64,000 nt of DNA, taken from the NCBI GenBank assembly GCA_963643465.1, contig CAVIJT010000011.1:1-64000 (forward strand). The letters run 5' to 3'. The stretch is from CAG-411 sp963643465 (lineage in GTDB: Bacteria; Bacillota; Clostridia; Lachnospirales; Lachnospiraceae). Positions 25,104-33,763 of this stretch are shown one piece after another (position 1 is the first letter of the stretch; each line of letters begins with the position of its first letter). Both the position numbers and the translations under genes were made by a program. The notes beneath the pieces are model-generated. The model had not been told where the DNA came from and searched no databases. It was given only the letters and a program-made list of their open reading frames with translations.

Positions 25104-26576
25104 ATGGATTTTAAATATAAAGTAACGCAATATATAGAACAACAACATATGTTGGAGCCAGGAGACCATATTGTGGTCGGTCTATCCGGTGGTGCAGATT
25201 CCGTTTGTCTTCTTATGGTTTTAGTTTGTCTTAGAAAAGAATATAATTTCCATTTATACGGGGTTCATGTCAATCATCAAATTAGAGGAGAAGAAGCCCA
25301 TAGGGATGAAGTATTTTCAAAGGAATTGTGTGAAAAATGGAACATTCCTTTTACGGTTGTGACAGAAAATGTTCCGGCTATGGCAAAGCGTCTTGGACTT
25401 ACGGAGGAAGAAGCTGGCAGAAAGATAAGATATGAAGCATTTACCCGATTAGCAGAAAAATTAGAGCAAGAAAAAAACAGTTCTGGTATAGTGAAAATTG
25501 CAGTGGCGCATCATCAAAACGATCAGGCAGAAACTATGCTACATCATTTGTGCAGAGGAACCGATATGGCTGGACTTGCAGGAATTCCTCCTGTGCGTGG
25601 GAGAATTATTCGCCCTCTTCTATGTGTTACAAGGGGAGAAATTGAAGCATATTTAAATGAAAACAAGCAATCGTATCAAACCGATGCCACTAATTTATCC
25701 GAAGAATATACAAGAAATCGAATTCGGAGACAGGTTGTGCCATATTTAGAAGAATGTATTAATCCAAATGCTGTGGAACATATGGCAATGGCAGCAGAAA
25801 GTTTAAGGGAAGTAACTGATTTTATAGAAGAGACAAGTAAAGTGGTTTATAAAGAAACAGTAAGACTTAATGAAGAAGGTATAGAATTATTTTTACCAGT
25901 ATTTGAAAAACAGCATTCGGTAGTGAAACGCTGGATTGTAAAAAAAATACTGACAGAACTTTCTGGTACGCATAAAAACATAGAAAAGACGCATATAATG
26001 AGTACAGTTGCACTTATTGACAGGCAGGTGGGAAAACGAATTTATCTTCCTTACGGTATAACGGTTTGGAGAGAACATGAAAAATTATGTTTTCAGAAAA
26101 AGCGGAAAATAAATGAGAAAATACATCAGGAAGAACAGGAATATACAATTCCAAAAGAGGGAAAAATTGTGATTCCAAAAGCAAATAGTTGCATACAAAC
26201 ACGCATGATTTCTGTAGAATATAGTGGGGAGTTTCTTTCTGAAATCCCAAAAAACAACTGTACGAAATGGTTTGATTATGATAAAATAGAAAATGCGGTC
26301 ATTTTTCGGAAAATAGGAAAACAGGACTATTTGCAATTGGATGAATCCGGGCATCATAAACTGGTAAAACGTGTATGTGTGGATGCTAAAATTTCAGCCA
26401 GAGAGAGAGAACGCATGTGGATTGTAGCAGATGGAAACCATGCAATGTGGATTCTGGATGTGCGCATGAGTGCCTATTATAAAGTGACAAAAGAGACCAA
26501 ACGGATTTTAGAGATAAAATACGTGTGTCTGGACGAAAGAGGGGAATGCTATGAAAATAACAGAAATGATTTCTGA
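25104..26576 (+). CDS. tilS: tRNA(Ile)-lysidine synthase
   Basis: ATP-dependent enzyme that modifies C34 of the CAU-anticodon tRNA(Ile) to lysidine, needed to read AUA codons. The 490-residue protein has the PP-loop SGGADS (28-33), HVNHQIRGEEAHRDE, AHHQNDQAETMLH and RPLLCVTRGEIEAY, then a linker and a C-terminal TilS domain from about 390. AAGGAG/AAAAGGAA precede the ATG. It overlaps hpt by 26 bp, and hpt is 17 bp from ftsH: the conserved Firmicutes order. Confidence 0.95.
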   Translation: MDFKYKVTQYIEQQHMLEPGDHIVVGLSGGADSVCLLMVLVCLRKEYNFHLYGVHVNHQIRGEEAHRDEVFSKELCEKWNIPFTVVTENVPAMAKRLGLTEEEAGRKIRYEAFTRLAEKLEQEKNSSGIVKIAVAHHQNDQAETMLHHLCRGTDMAGLAGIPPVRGRIIRPLLCVTRGEIEAYLNENKQSYQTDATNLSEEYTRNRIRRQVVPYLEECINPNAVEHMAMAAESLREVTDFIEETSKVVYKETVRLNEEGIELFLPVFEKQHSVVKRWIVKKILTELSGTHKNIEKTHIMSTVALIDRQVGKRIYLPYGITVWREHEKLCFQKKRKINEKIHQEEQEYTIPKEGKIVIPKANSCIQTRMISVEYSGEFLSEIPKNNCTKWFDYDKIENAVIFRKIGKQDYLQLDESGHHKLVKRVCVDAKISARERERMWIVADGNHAMWILDVRMSAYYKVTKETKRILEIKYVCLDERGECYENNRNDF

Positions 26577-27072
26577 GGAAAAACTGAAACAGCGTATAAA
26601 AGAACTTGCTGACCAGATAAACAAAGAGTATGGTGATAAGCCACTTCGACTTGTTGGTGTATTAAAGGGAAGTGTGTTTTTTATGTGTGAACTTTCCAAA
26701 TATCTGACAATGCCTGTAACGATGGATTTTATGAAAGTGTCCAGTTATGGAGACAGTATGGAAAGTTCTGGAACACTTACCATTGATTTGGATATGTCGG
26801 AGAGTATTACCGGAGAGCATGTACTGTTAGTGGAAGATATTGTGGATACAGGAAGAACATTAAAAAAGTTAAGAGAAATGCTAATTCAGCGTAATCCGGC
26901 AAGTTTTGCTATTTGTGCGTTGTTAAATAAGCCATCCAGAAGAGTAAGTCAGGTGGATATAGAGTATACCGGATTTGTCATAGAAGACAAATTTGTAGTT
27001 GGTTTTGGATTGGATTACGCACAAAAATATAGAAATCTACCATATATTGGGATGATCATAGAAACAGAGTAA
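26551..27072 (+). CDS. hpt: Hypoxanthine phosphoribosyltransferase
   Basis: Purine salvage enzyme joining hypoxanthine or guanine to PRPP. The 173-residue length and motifs fit: LVGVLKGSVFFM (pyrophosphate loop), the PRPP site VLLVEDIVDTGRTL, and the C-terminal FVVGFGLDYAQKYRNLPYIG. The start lies inside the end of tilS with AGAGGGG upstream, implying translational coupling. Confidence 0.95.
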   Translation: MKITEMISEEKLKQRIKELADQINKEYGDKPLRLVGVLKGSVFFMCELSKYLTMPVTMDFMKVSSYGDSMESSGTLTIDLDMSESITGEHVLLVEDIVDTGRTLKKLREMLIQRNPASFAICALLNKPSRRVSQVDIEYTGFVIEDKFVVGFGLDYAQKYRNLPYIGMIIETE

Positions 27073-27089
27073 AAGGAGGTAAAGAGAGA

Positions 27090-28928
27090 GTGAAGAGACA
27101 AATGAAAGTTGGCTTTTTCTATGTGATTGCCGTTATGCTCATTTTTGTGGCATTGTATTTTTCAGAAGATTTGAAAAATATGCAGGGAAAAAGCTATGGA
27201 ACCAGTGATTTGATTGCAGATGTGAAAGAAGGAATCGTAGAATCTGTTTATATTGAGCAGAATAACGAGGTGCCAACCGGACAAGTGACAGTCTATTTTA
27301 AAGATCGTGATAACCAGTCTTATGCGGTGTCAAATGTTAATGAAGTGCAGACAGCATTGGATGAGGTTTCCACTGGATTGTATACGGTTTCGGATGTGAG
27401 TGGCGAGAGTATGTGGTCTACATTACTTCCGTACATTTTTGCTATTATTTTATTTCTCATTGTCATGGTGTTTTTATCCAGTCAATTGGGAGGTGGAGGC
27501 GGCGGCAACAATAAAGTGATGAACTTTGGAAAGAGTCGCGCCAAGATGTCTACCGATGAAGATGCGAAAGTGAAATTCCCAGATGTAGCAGGTCTTGAAG
27601 AAGAAAAAGAAGAATTAGAAGAAATTGTGGATTTCTTAAAAGCTCCGAAGAAATATACAGAGGTTGGAGCAAGAATACCAAAGGGAGTTCTTTTGGTAGG
27701 ACCTCCGGGAACTGGTAAGACATTGCTTGCAAAAGCAGTGGCAGGAGAAGCAGGAGTACCATTCTTTAGTATTTCTGGTTCAGATTTTGTGGAAATGTTT
27801 GTAGGTGTGGGAGCATCTCGTGTAAGAGATTTGTTTGAAGATGCGAAGAAAAATGCACCTTGTATTGTGTTTATTGATGAGATTGATGCGGTAGCAAGAC
27901 GTCGTGGTACTGGTCTTGGAGGCGGACACGATGAGCGTGAGCAGACATTAAACCAGATGTTAGTAGAGATGGATGGATTTGGTGTCAATGAAGGAATTAT
28001 TGTTATGGCTGCCACAAACCGTGTAGACATTTTGGACCCTGCTATTCTTCGTCCGGGAAGATTTGACCGTAAAGTAACAGTAGGTCGTCCAGATGTAAAA
28101 GGAAGAGAGGAAATCCTAAAAGTACATGCAAAGAACAAGCCTCTTGGAGAAGATGTAGACTTAAAGAATTTAGCGCAGACTACGGCTGGATATACAGGAG
28201 CGGATTTGGAGAACTTATTAAATGAGTCTGCTATTCGTGCCGCAAGAGAAGAACGTGCTTACATTATTCAGGAAGATATTAATAAATCCTTCATTAAAGT
28301 AGGAATTGGTACAGAGAAGAAGAGCCGTATTATTTCGGAAAAAGAAAAACGCATTACCGCTTACCATGAAGCAGGACACGCAATTTTGTTCCATGTACTC
28401 CCGGATGTGGGACCTGTATATATGGTATCCATTATTCCTACTGGTAATGGTGCAGCAGGCTACACAATGCCATTGCCTGAGAGAGATGACATGTTCAATA
28501 CAAAGGGAAAAATGCTACAGGATATTGTAGTGTGTCTTGGTGGTCGTATTGCTGAGGAAATTATTTTGGATGATATCACAACTGGTGCATCTCAGGATAT
28601 CAAACAAGCAACCGCACAGGCTAGAGCCATGGTTACAAAGTTTGGTTTCTCAGACAAGATAGGTCTTATCAACTATGAGACAGATGATGATGAAGTATTC
28701 TTGGGACGTGATTTAGGTCATGCAAAGAGTTTCAGTGAAGAGACTGCACTTGCTATTGATCAGGAAGTAAAACGCATTATGGATGAGTGTTATGCAAAAG
28801 CCAGAGAGATTTTGGAAGAGCATAAAGAGGTACTTCATAACTGCGCAAGCTTACTGATGGAAAAAGAGCGTATTACCAGAGAAGAATTTGAAAGTTTATT
28901 CCAGCCAACCGTTGTTGAAGGGGAATAG
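27090..28928 (+). CDS. ftsH: ATP-dependent zinc metalloprotease FtsH
   Basis: Membrane-anchored AAA+ protease for quality control of membrane and regulatory proteins. The 612-residue protein has two TM helices (about 7-25 and 110-132) around an extracytoplasmic segment, Walker A GPPGTGKT (204-211), Walker B IVFIDEIDA, the second-region-of-homology RPGRFDRKV, and zinc site HEAGH (426-430). A GTG start nine bases after AAAGGAGGT is preferred over the ATG at 27102. Last gene of its operon; no clear terminator follows, and the next 160 bp are unassigned up to the riboswitch. Confidence 0.97.
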   Translation: MKRQMKVGFFYVIAVMLIFVALYFSEDLKNMQGKSYGTSDLIADVKEGIVESVYIEQNNEVPTGQVTVYFKDRDNQSYAVSNVNEVQTALDEVSTGLYTVSDVSGESMWSTLLPYIFAIILFLIVMVFLSSQLGGGGGGNNKVMNFGKSRAKMSTDEDAKVKFPDVAGLEEEKEELEEIVDFLKAPKKYTEVGARIPKGVLLVGPPGTGKTLLAKAVAGEAGVPFFSISGSDFVEMFVGVGASRVRDLFEDAKKNAPCIVFIDEIDAVARRRGTGLGGGHDEREQTLNQMLVEMDGFGVNEGIIVMAATNRVDILDPAILRPGRFDRKVTVGRPDVKGREEILKVHAKNKPLGEDVDLKNLAQTTAGYTGADLENLLNESAIRAAREERAYIIQEDINKSFIKVGIGTEKKSRIISEKEKRITAYHEAGHAILFHVLPDVGPVYMVSIIPTGNGAAGYTMPLPERDDMFNTKGKMLQDIVVCLGGRIAEEIILDDITTGASQDIKQATAQARAMVTKFGFSDKIGLINYETDDDEVFLGRDLGHAKSFSEETALAIDQEVKRIMDECYAKAREILEEHKEVLHNCASLLMEKERITREEFESLFQPTVVEGE

Positions 28929-28994
28929 TTAAAAAAGTTCCATTACTATAGAAGGTTGGATAACGAGTAAGCGTCACATAGGTCTATTTTCTTA

Positions 28995-29023
28995 GTGACA
29001 AAATTTGGAAGAAGTGTTACAAT
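28995..29023 (+). promoter_or_regulatory. Predicted promoter of the riboswitch transcript
   Basis: GTGACA (28995-29000), 17-nt spacer, TACAAT (29018-29023) with an upstream TGT (extended -10). About 65-70 bp before the riboswitch aptamer. Confidence 0.5.
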
Positions 29024-29089
29024 AAAAATGCAGATAAGGAAATTTCTGTGTGACTTGTAACCTAACATAAGAGAACATAATATTAATTA

Positions 29090-29212
29090 AAACACCGAAG
29101 GAATTTCGTGTTGAAAGGCAAAGTAAGCGAAAGCTTATGACGCAAAACTATAGGGTCTACTTTGACTTGTCTAAAAGGCAGGTTGACACGACAGCCAGTT
29201 GCAATTGATAGG
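29090..29212 (+). ncRNA. Cyclic di-GMP-I (GEMM-I) riboswitch
   Basis: The conserved core is readable: AAGGCAAA (29115-29122), stem GTAAGC-GAAA-GCTTAT with the GNRA tetraloop, GACGCAAAACTATAGGGTCTA (shown as GACGCAAA, then ACTATAGGGTC, from 29139), and the 3' strand GACAGCCAGTTGC ending near 29202. The second arm is extended by an 11-bp stem TTGACTTGTCT/AGGCAGGTTGA. These match the c-di-GMP-I family (GGCAAA, GAAA loop, GACGCAAA, GCC-GTTGC order). A terminator follows at 29229 and an exported small protein at 29491, so the riboswitch likely controls that gene by transcription attenuation. Boundaries are approximate. Confidence 0.85.
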
Positions 29213-29228
29213 TATGAGAGTAATTTAC

Positions 29229-29273
29229 AAAAGCTCATTGTGCATTGATTGGATTGGCATGATGGGCTTTTTG
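29229..29273 (+). terminator. Intrinsic terminator forming the riboswitch expression platform
   Basis: AAAAGCTCAT (29229-29238) pairs with ATGGGCTTTT (29262-29271; one G-U), then T-rich TTGTATATT. It lies about 17 nt past the aptamer. Whether c-di-GMP turns it on or off cannot be read with certainty. Confidence 0.8.
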
Positions 29274-29490
29274 TATATTATTTTGCGCAAGCAGTGAGGA
29301 AAATCTAGTGCTTGCATAATTTGAGAGGACGTACAAAAGAGAACATTGTGCATGTGCAAAAACTCCTATCTTTGAAGAGTCTTGGAAATGGGAGATTTCA
29401 AGAACTTTCAGCATGAACAAATAGACAGCAAAAGAGAAAAAAATGCAGGAAATTGGTTCAAAGAAGAAAAAAGGAATAGGGGGAGCTATT

Positions 29491-29814
29491 ATGAGAAAAA
29501 TTAAAGTGTTAATTACCGCATTTGTATTAATGTTAATATTGAGTATGGATTTAGGTGCTTTGTTTACAAATGGAACTGTAAGCACTACGCAAGTGGAAAA
29601 TCAGGGAGAGGATGAGAACGATGCTTTCTTCAAATTTTCTAATTTGCAGTACAATGTAGGCTGCATCACTTCTGCTATAAAAGGAGCAGTTACTTCAAAA
29701 ATTGCCGGAGTTACTAATTCTGCAGCAGACAAATATGCCAATGCAGTGGCGGATGCAACTACAAAACATGTAGAAAATGCCATTACTAAAAAAGAGGCAG
29801 ATGGAAAAAAATAA
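29491..29814 (+). CDS. Small exported protein controlled by a c-di-GMP-I riboswitch
   Basis: A 107-residue protein with an N-terminal signal or anchor helix (about 5-24, VLITAFVLMLILSMDLGALF) and a soluble part rich in Ala, Lys, Asn and Thr that is probably helical (ITSAIKGAVTSKIAGVTNSA, ADKYANAVADATTKHVENAI). One Cys (VGC). GGGGGAG six bases upstream sets the start at 29491 rather than 16 codons earlier. I recognise no family. The upstream riboswitch suggests a surface, adhesion or motility-lifestyle role (inference). No obvious partner gene follows. Confidence 0.75.
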   Translation: MRKIKVLITAFVLMLILSMDLGALFTNGTVSTTQVENQGEDENDAFFKFSNLQYNVGCITSAIKGAVTSKIAGVTNSAADKYANAVADATTKHVENAITKKEADGKK

Positions 29815-29942
29815 TAAAAAAGGAGAGATGTGTTGGGAAAAGCGTTGTTCTTTTTTTGTGAAGTTTTGAATGGAATTGTTCAACAAAACCAAAAAAGGAC
29901 AAAAAAAGGAGAGAAGTTTGTGCAGACTTTTATATGGTAACA

Positions 29943-30059
29943 TGCTATACTAATAAGCGTAAACCCCAATACATTATATAGTTTTTGCTACACCCCATTA
30001 GTAACAAAAATACCTTCTCCTGAAGAAGCAACGTCTTGTACGTTGCTTCTTCTTTTTTT
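29943..30059 (+). ncRNA. Candidate small RNA with C-rich segments
   Basis: A strong terminator at 30022-30059 lies over 200 bp after the last gene and is preceded by an extended -10 (TGCTATACT, 29943-29951) with no good -35. A transcript of about 100 nt would hold two single-stranded-looking C-rich segments, ACCCCAATA and CACCCCATTAG, resembling the C-rich seeds with which Firmicutes sRNAs bind Shine-Dalgarno regions. No ORF. The terminator might instead end read-through from 29491. Confidence 0.4.
30022..30059 (+). terminator. Strong intrinsic terminator
   Basis: GAAGAAGCAACG (30022-30033) pairs exactly with CGTTGCTTCTTC (30041-30052), loop 7 nt, then seven T. Confidence 0.92.
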
Positions 30060-30060
30060 C

Positions 30061-30157
30061 TTGTAACTTATTCCCAATTAGGATAAAATGATATTATGGG
30101 AAAAAAGTCATAAATTAGATAGTTGCGTTGGGGCAGAATACCTTTGGACCCAAACAA
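30061..30157 (+). promoter_or_regulatory. Promoter and leader of the GH13 gene, with a block shared with ldh
   Basis: TTGTAA (30061-30066), 17 nt, TAAAAT (30084-30089) is a good promoter; TGATATTAT just after is an alternative extended -10. The block 30088-30126 (ATGATATTATGGGAAAA onwards) recurs at 42937-42974 upstream of ldh. A stem-loop at 30122-30157 (GTTG/CAAC, TTGGG/CCCAA) carries GGGCAGAATACCTTTG, as in the serC leader. Confidence 0.55.
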
Positions 30158-30195
30158 CATAAAATAGGAGAGAACCTTTGGGAGGTTGAGAGTAT

Positions 30196-32313
30196 ATGGG
30201 GCTAAATTTGAATTTGAGCTTTAATCAGTTGACAAAAGAAGAGAAAGTGCGATTTTATATCAATCATGTAAATCAGGTGCTAAATCAGGATGCCTTGTTT
30301 AGTGATGGAACAAAAGAATATCGGATACCACCGGAGCCTATGCCGTTTGAAACGGTTCGATTGCGTTTTCGTACTGCAAGGGATAACGTAGATGAAGTAT
30401 TTGTAGTTACCAACGATCAAAAATTAGAGATGACGAAAGTATATGATGATCGTTTATTTGACTATTATGAAGTAGAGATTGCACTTACCGATCAGAGAAT
30501 GGAATATTATTTTGAGATTCGTGCTGGGCGTGCGGTGTGTTATTACAATGCAAAAGGCGTATTTCGTGAAGTGCAGCCGTATTATAATTTCTTTATTAAA
30601 CCGGGATTTACGACTCCTGATTGGGCAAAAGGTGCCGTTATTTATCAAATATATGTGGATCGTTTCTGTAAAGGCGATGAGAACAATACAGTGGAGACAA
30701 ATGAGTATTTTTACATTGGTGAGGGGACCGTCAAAGTGGATGACTGGAATAAGTATCCTGCTGTTATGGGGGTTCGCGAATTCTATGGCGGAGATTTGCA
30801 AGGTGTAATGGATAAACTGGATTATTTGCAGGATTTGGGAGTGGAGGTAATCTACTTTAATCCATTATTTGTGTCACCATCTAATCATAAGTACGATATT
30901 CAAGATTATGATTATATTGATCCCCATTTAGGTAAGATCGTCAAAGATGAGGGAGAAGTGTTGCCTCCTGGAGTGACAGAAAACTGTAAGGCAACAAAAT
31001 ACATTAGTAGAGTAACAAACAAAGAAAACTTAGAGGCGAGTAATGCCTTTTTTGCAGAACTTGTGGAGGAGATTCACAAACGTGGCATGAAAGTAATCTT
31101 GGATGGTGTATTTAATCATTGTGGTTCTTTTAATAAATGGCTGGATAGAGAACGAATTTATGAGGGGCAAGAGGGATATGAGAAGGGCGCTTATATTGAG
31201 CCGGATAGTCCATATCACACCTTCTTTAAATTCCATGAGCAAAATATTTGGCCTTACAATTATTCTTATGATGGATGGTGGGGACATGATACCCTTCCAA
31301 AATTGAATTATGAAGATTCACCAAAACTTTTTGAATATATTATGCGAATTGCAAGAAAATGGGTGTCACCTCCTTATAATGTGGACGGTTGGCGTCTTGA
31401 TGTTGCAGCAGATTTGGGACATTCGCCGGAATATAACCACTATTTTTGGAAGAATTTTAGAAAAAATGTAAAAGAAGCAAATCCAAATGCTATCATTTTG
31501 GCAGAGCATTATGGAGAACCTACAGCATGGCTTCAAGGAGATGAGTGGGATACCGTTATGAACTATGATGCCTTTATGGAACCGCTTACGTGGTTTTTAA
31601 CAGGTATGGAAAAACATAGTGATGAGCAAAGACAAGACTTATTAGGAAATACAGATGCTTTCTTTGGTTCTATGAGTCATCATATGACTCGATTTAATAC
31701 CCAGTCATTGCAGGTTGCCATGAATGAATTGTCTAACCATGATCATTCTCGTTTCCTAACAAGAACGAACCATTATGTGGGAAGAACGGCCTCTCTTGGA
31801 CCAGAGGCAGCTAATCAGCACTTAAATTATGGTGTTATGTATGAGGCAGTGCTGATACAGATGACTTGGCCGGGAGCGCCTACTATTTATTATGGTGATG
31901 AAGCGGGGGTTTGCGGATGGACAGATCCGGATAATCGTCGTACCTATCCTTGGGGGCATGAGAATCAATTATTGATTGCCTTGCACAAGGAATTAATACA
32001 AATCCATAAAGAGTATCAGGCATTAAAGACAGGTTCTATTAAATTTTTATATGGTTCCTATAATGTGATTGCTTTTGGGCGTTTTGATGCCAATGACAAA
32101 ATTGTTTCTGCAGTTAATAACAATGAAGGAGAAGTCACTTTCCGAATTCCGGTATGGCAGATTGGAATTTGTGATGGAACCGATATGGTGCGTTTAATAC
32201 TTACAACTTGTGAAGGATACACACAGGATGCAGCAACTTATCGTATAGAAGAAGGTCATTTGATTCTCACTTTGCCACCGTTTAGTGGAGCAATTTTAAA
32301 AGATGTGAAATAA
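30196..32313 (+). CDS. GH13 alpha-amylase-family enzyme, neopullulanase/maltodextrin glucosidase type
   Basis: A 705-residue cytoplasmic enzyme (no signal peptide) predicted to hydrolyse maltodextrins or related alpha-glucans after uptake. The N-terminal 140 residues form a beta-rich module like those of neopullulanases (CBM34-like), followed by the TIM barrel starting AVIYQIYVDRF. Catalytic residues are present: nucleophile D402 (GWRLDVAAD), acid/base E437 (ILAEHYGEP), and D516 (SNHDHSRF). The inserted segment after HKYDIQDYDYIDPHLG is typical of the subfamily. GGAGG ten bases upstream supports the ATG. A single-gene unit; it fits an organism that displays starch-binding proteins. Exact specificity cannot be read. 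Confidence 0.9.
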   Translation: MGLNLNLSFNQLTKEEKVRFYINHVNQVLNQDALFSDGTKEYRIPPEPMPFETVRLRFRTARDNVDEVFVVTNDQKLEMTKVYDDRLFDYYEVEIALTDQRMEYYFEIRAGRAVCYYNAKGVFREVQPYYNFFIKPGFTTPDWAKGAVIYQIYVDRFCKGDENNTVETNEYFYIGEGTVKVDDWNKYPAVMGVREFYGGDLQGVMDKLDYLQDLGVEVIYFNPLFVSPSNHKYDIQDYDYIDPHLGKIVKDEGEVLPPGVTENCKATKYISRVTNKENLEASNAFFAELVEEIHKRGMKVILDGVFNHCGSFNKWLDRERIYEGQEGYEKGAYIEPDSPYHTFFKFHEQNIWPYNYSYDGWWGHDTLPKLNYEDSPKLFEYIMRIARKWVSPPYNVDGWRLDVAADLGHSPEYNHYFWKNFRKNVKEANPNAIILAEHYGEPTAWLQGDEWDTVMNYDAFMEPLTWFLTGMEKHSDEQRQDLLGNTDAFFGSMSHHMTRFNTQSLQVAMNELSNHDHSRFLTRTNHYVGRTASLGPEAANQHLNYGVMYEAVLIQMTWPGAPTIYYGDEAGVCGWTDPDNRRTYPWGHENQLLIALHKELIQIHKEYQALKTGSIKFLYGSYNVIAFGRFDANDKIVSAVNNNEGEVTFRIPVWQIGICDGTDMVRLILTTCEGYTQDAATYRIEEGHLILTLPPFSGAILKDVK

Positions 32314-32318
32314 AAAAC

Positions 32319-32347
32319 TTGCATTTTAAATACAAGTATGATAAAAT
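32319..32347 (+). promoter_or_regulatory. Predicted promoter of rpsF-ssb-rpsR
   Basis: TTGCAT (32319-32324), 17-nt spacer, TAAAAT (32342-32347). The leader of about 75 nt could hold an S6:S18 autoregulatory structure, but I cannot match that motif with confidence. Confidence 0.7.
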
Positions 32348-32430
32348 TGTGAATTGTACTGGTTACAAAAAAATATTCCTTGCTCTTTCAGAATGAAGGG
32401 GCCAGAGACCAAAAGGAGGTGCAAGCAACT

Positions 32431-32718
32431 ATGAACAAGTATGAATTAGCTGTAGTTGTTAATGCAAAAATCGAAGACGATGATAGAGTAGCTACTGTTG
32501 AGAAAGTAAAAGAGTACGTTACTAAGTTCGGTGGTACAATCACTAATGTTGATGAGTGGGGTAAGAAGAGATTAGCTTACGACATTCAGAAAATGAGAGA
32601 AGGATTTTACTACTTCATCCAATTTGATGCTGATGAAACAGTTCCAGCGAATGTTGAAAAGAATATTCGTATCATGGAGAATGTCATCAGATTTTTATGC
32701 ATTAGACAGGACGCATAA
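32431..32718 (+). CDS. rpsF: 30S ribosomal protein S6
   Basis: A 95-residue ribosomal protein of the small-subunit platform that binds S18. The start MNKYELAVVVNAKI and the segment TNVDEWGKKRLAYDIQKMREG are family hallmarks. AAGGAGGT ten bases upstream fixes the start at 32431. First gene of rpsF-ssb-rpsR, with gaps of 17 and 27 bp. Confidence 0.97.
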   Translation: MNKYELAVVVNAKIEDDDRVATVEKVKEYVTKFGGTITNVDEWGKKRLAYDIQKMREGFYYFIQFDADETVPANVEKNIRIMENVIRFLCIRQDA

Positions 32719-32735
32719 TAAGGAGGCATCCTAGG

Positions 32736-33176
32736 ATGAACAAAGTAATTTTAATGGGTCGTTTAACAAGAGATCCAGAGATTAGATATTCCCAGGGCGA
32801 GAATGCAACAGCTGTTGCAAGATTTACATTAGCTGTTGATAGAAGATTTAAACGTCAGGGTGATGATCAGACAGCAGATTTTATTAACTGTGTTGCTTTT
32901 GGTAAGACAGCAGAATTTGCTGAAAGATATCTACATCAGGGAACAAAGGTTGTTGGTTGTGGACGTATTCAGACCGGCAGCTATACAAATAAAGATGGTC
33001 AGAGAGTGTACACCACAGATGTTGTATTGGAAGAGGTAGAGTTTGCAGAAAGCAAGAATGCAGCTTCTCAAAATGCTGGTGGTTTTACAGAGACAAGCAG
33101 ACCGGAACCTAGTCAAGCAGTAGATGGTTTCATGAACATTCCAGATGGAATTGATGAAGAGTTACCGTTTAACTAG
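32736..33176 (+). CDS. ssb: Single-stranded DNA-binding protein
   Basis: A 146-residue SSB that coats single-stranded DNA in replication and repair. The OB fold covers about 1-105 (MNKVILMGRLTRDPEIRYSQ, FINCVAFGKTAEF). A flexible Gln/Pro/Ser segment follows, and the acidic tip is GIDEELPFN, close to the DDIPF-type tail that recruits partner proteins. AAGGAGG precedes the start. Confidence 0.97.
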   Translation: MNKVILMGRLTRDPEIRYSQGENATAVARFTLAVDRRFKRQGDDQTADFINCVAFGKTAEFAERYLHQGTKVVGCGRIQTGSYTNKDGQRVYTTDVVLEEVEFAESKNAASQNAGGFTETSRPEPSQAVDGFMNIPDGIDEELPFN

Positions 33177-33203
33177 GAGTATTTTATAAGGAGGTTCACG
33201 ATT

Positions 33204-33470
33204 ATGCCATATAATAAGAGCGATAGAGCAGATTCTCCAATGAAGAGAAGAGGCGGACGTAGAAGAAAGAAAGTTTGCGTATTCTGCTCAGATAAAGAGA
33301 ACAAAGGCATCGACTATAAGGATGTCAATAAGTTAAAGAGATATGTATCAGAGAGAGGTAAGATTCTTCCTAGAAGAATTACTGGTAACTGTGCAAAGCA
33401 TCAGAGAGCGCTTACAGTTGCAATCAAGAGAGCTCGTCATATCGCTTTAATGCCATACACATTAGATTAA
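33204..33470 (+). CDS. rpsR: 30S ribosomal protein S18
   Basis: An 88-residue ribosomal protein, partner of S6. Motifs: RRRKKVCVFC, IDYKDVNKLKRYVSERGKIL and RRITGNCAKHQRALTVAIKR. It keeps Cys residues (VCVFC, GNC), as in zinc-binding-like versions. TAAGGAGG precedes the start. Last gene of the operon; a terminator follows. Confidence 0.97.
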   Translation: MPYNKSDRADSPMKRRGGRRRKKVCVFCSDKENKGIDYKDVNKLKRYVSERGKILPRRITGNCAKHQRALTVAIKRARHIALMPYTLD

Positions 33471-33493
33471 TTTAAAATGTAATCACATAAGAG

Positions 33494-33537
33494 AAGTCTT
33501 TAAATGCTGGAAATACCAGTGTTTAAAGGCTTTTTTT
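33494..33537 (+). terminator. Intrinsic terminator after rpsR
   Basis: AAGTCTTTAAA pairs with TTTAAAGGCTT (one G-U) with CTGG/CCAG inside, then seven T. Repeat family B starts at the end of the T-run. Confidence 0.9.
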
Positions 33538-33676
33538 GGTGCAAAAGTCCGACAAGTACAATCATGCTTGCATGAAATTGTATTTGTCAGACGTAAGAAC
33601 ATGGAGCACAAAGTGCGGAATGTTCGCAAGCGAATCGAGTAGGAGTCAGCCTACTCGATTCTTGCCCGACAAACTT
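33538..33676 (+). repeat. Terminator-linked repeat family B, longest copy
   Basis: Matches 46895-47013 over about 120 bp. Three successive hairpins are visible: an imperfect one over 33547-33592 (cores ATGC/GCAT, TACAAT/ATTGTA, GACAA/TTGTC), GAACAT..GCAC/GTGC..ATGTTC (33597-33625), and a perfect 12-bp stem GAATCGAGTAGG/CCTACTCGATTC (33632-33661). The far end CTTGCCCGACAAACTTT is a loose inverted match to the start AAAAGTCCGACAAG, so a MITE-like element is possible. No ORF. Confidence 0.85.
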
Positions 33677-33763
33677 TCTGTGTTGAAGTATATTGGGGGT
33701 AGGTGTATAATAATTACAAACTAGACATATTTGAATTTTAATCATTGGATAAGGAGGGGTTTT

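Noticed and set aside
27482..28138. Open frame of 218 codons antisense to ftsH
   Set aside because: It lies wholly inside the conserved AAA domain of ftsH and its product has no recognisable features.
32348..32430. S6:S18 autoregulatory leader before rpsF
   Set aside because: Expected from family knowledge, but I could not identify the conserved bulge and stem with enough confidence to annotate it.
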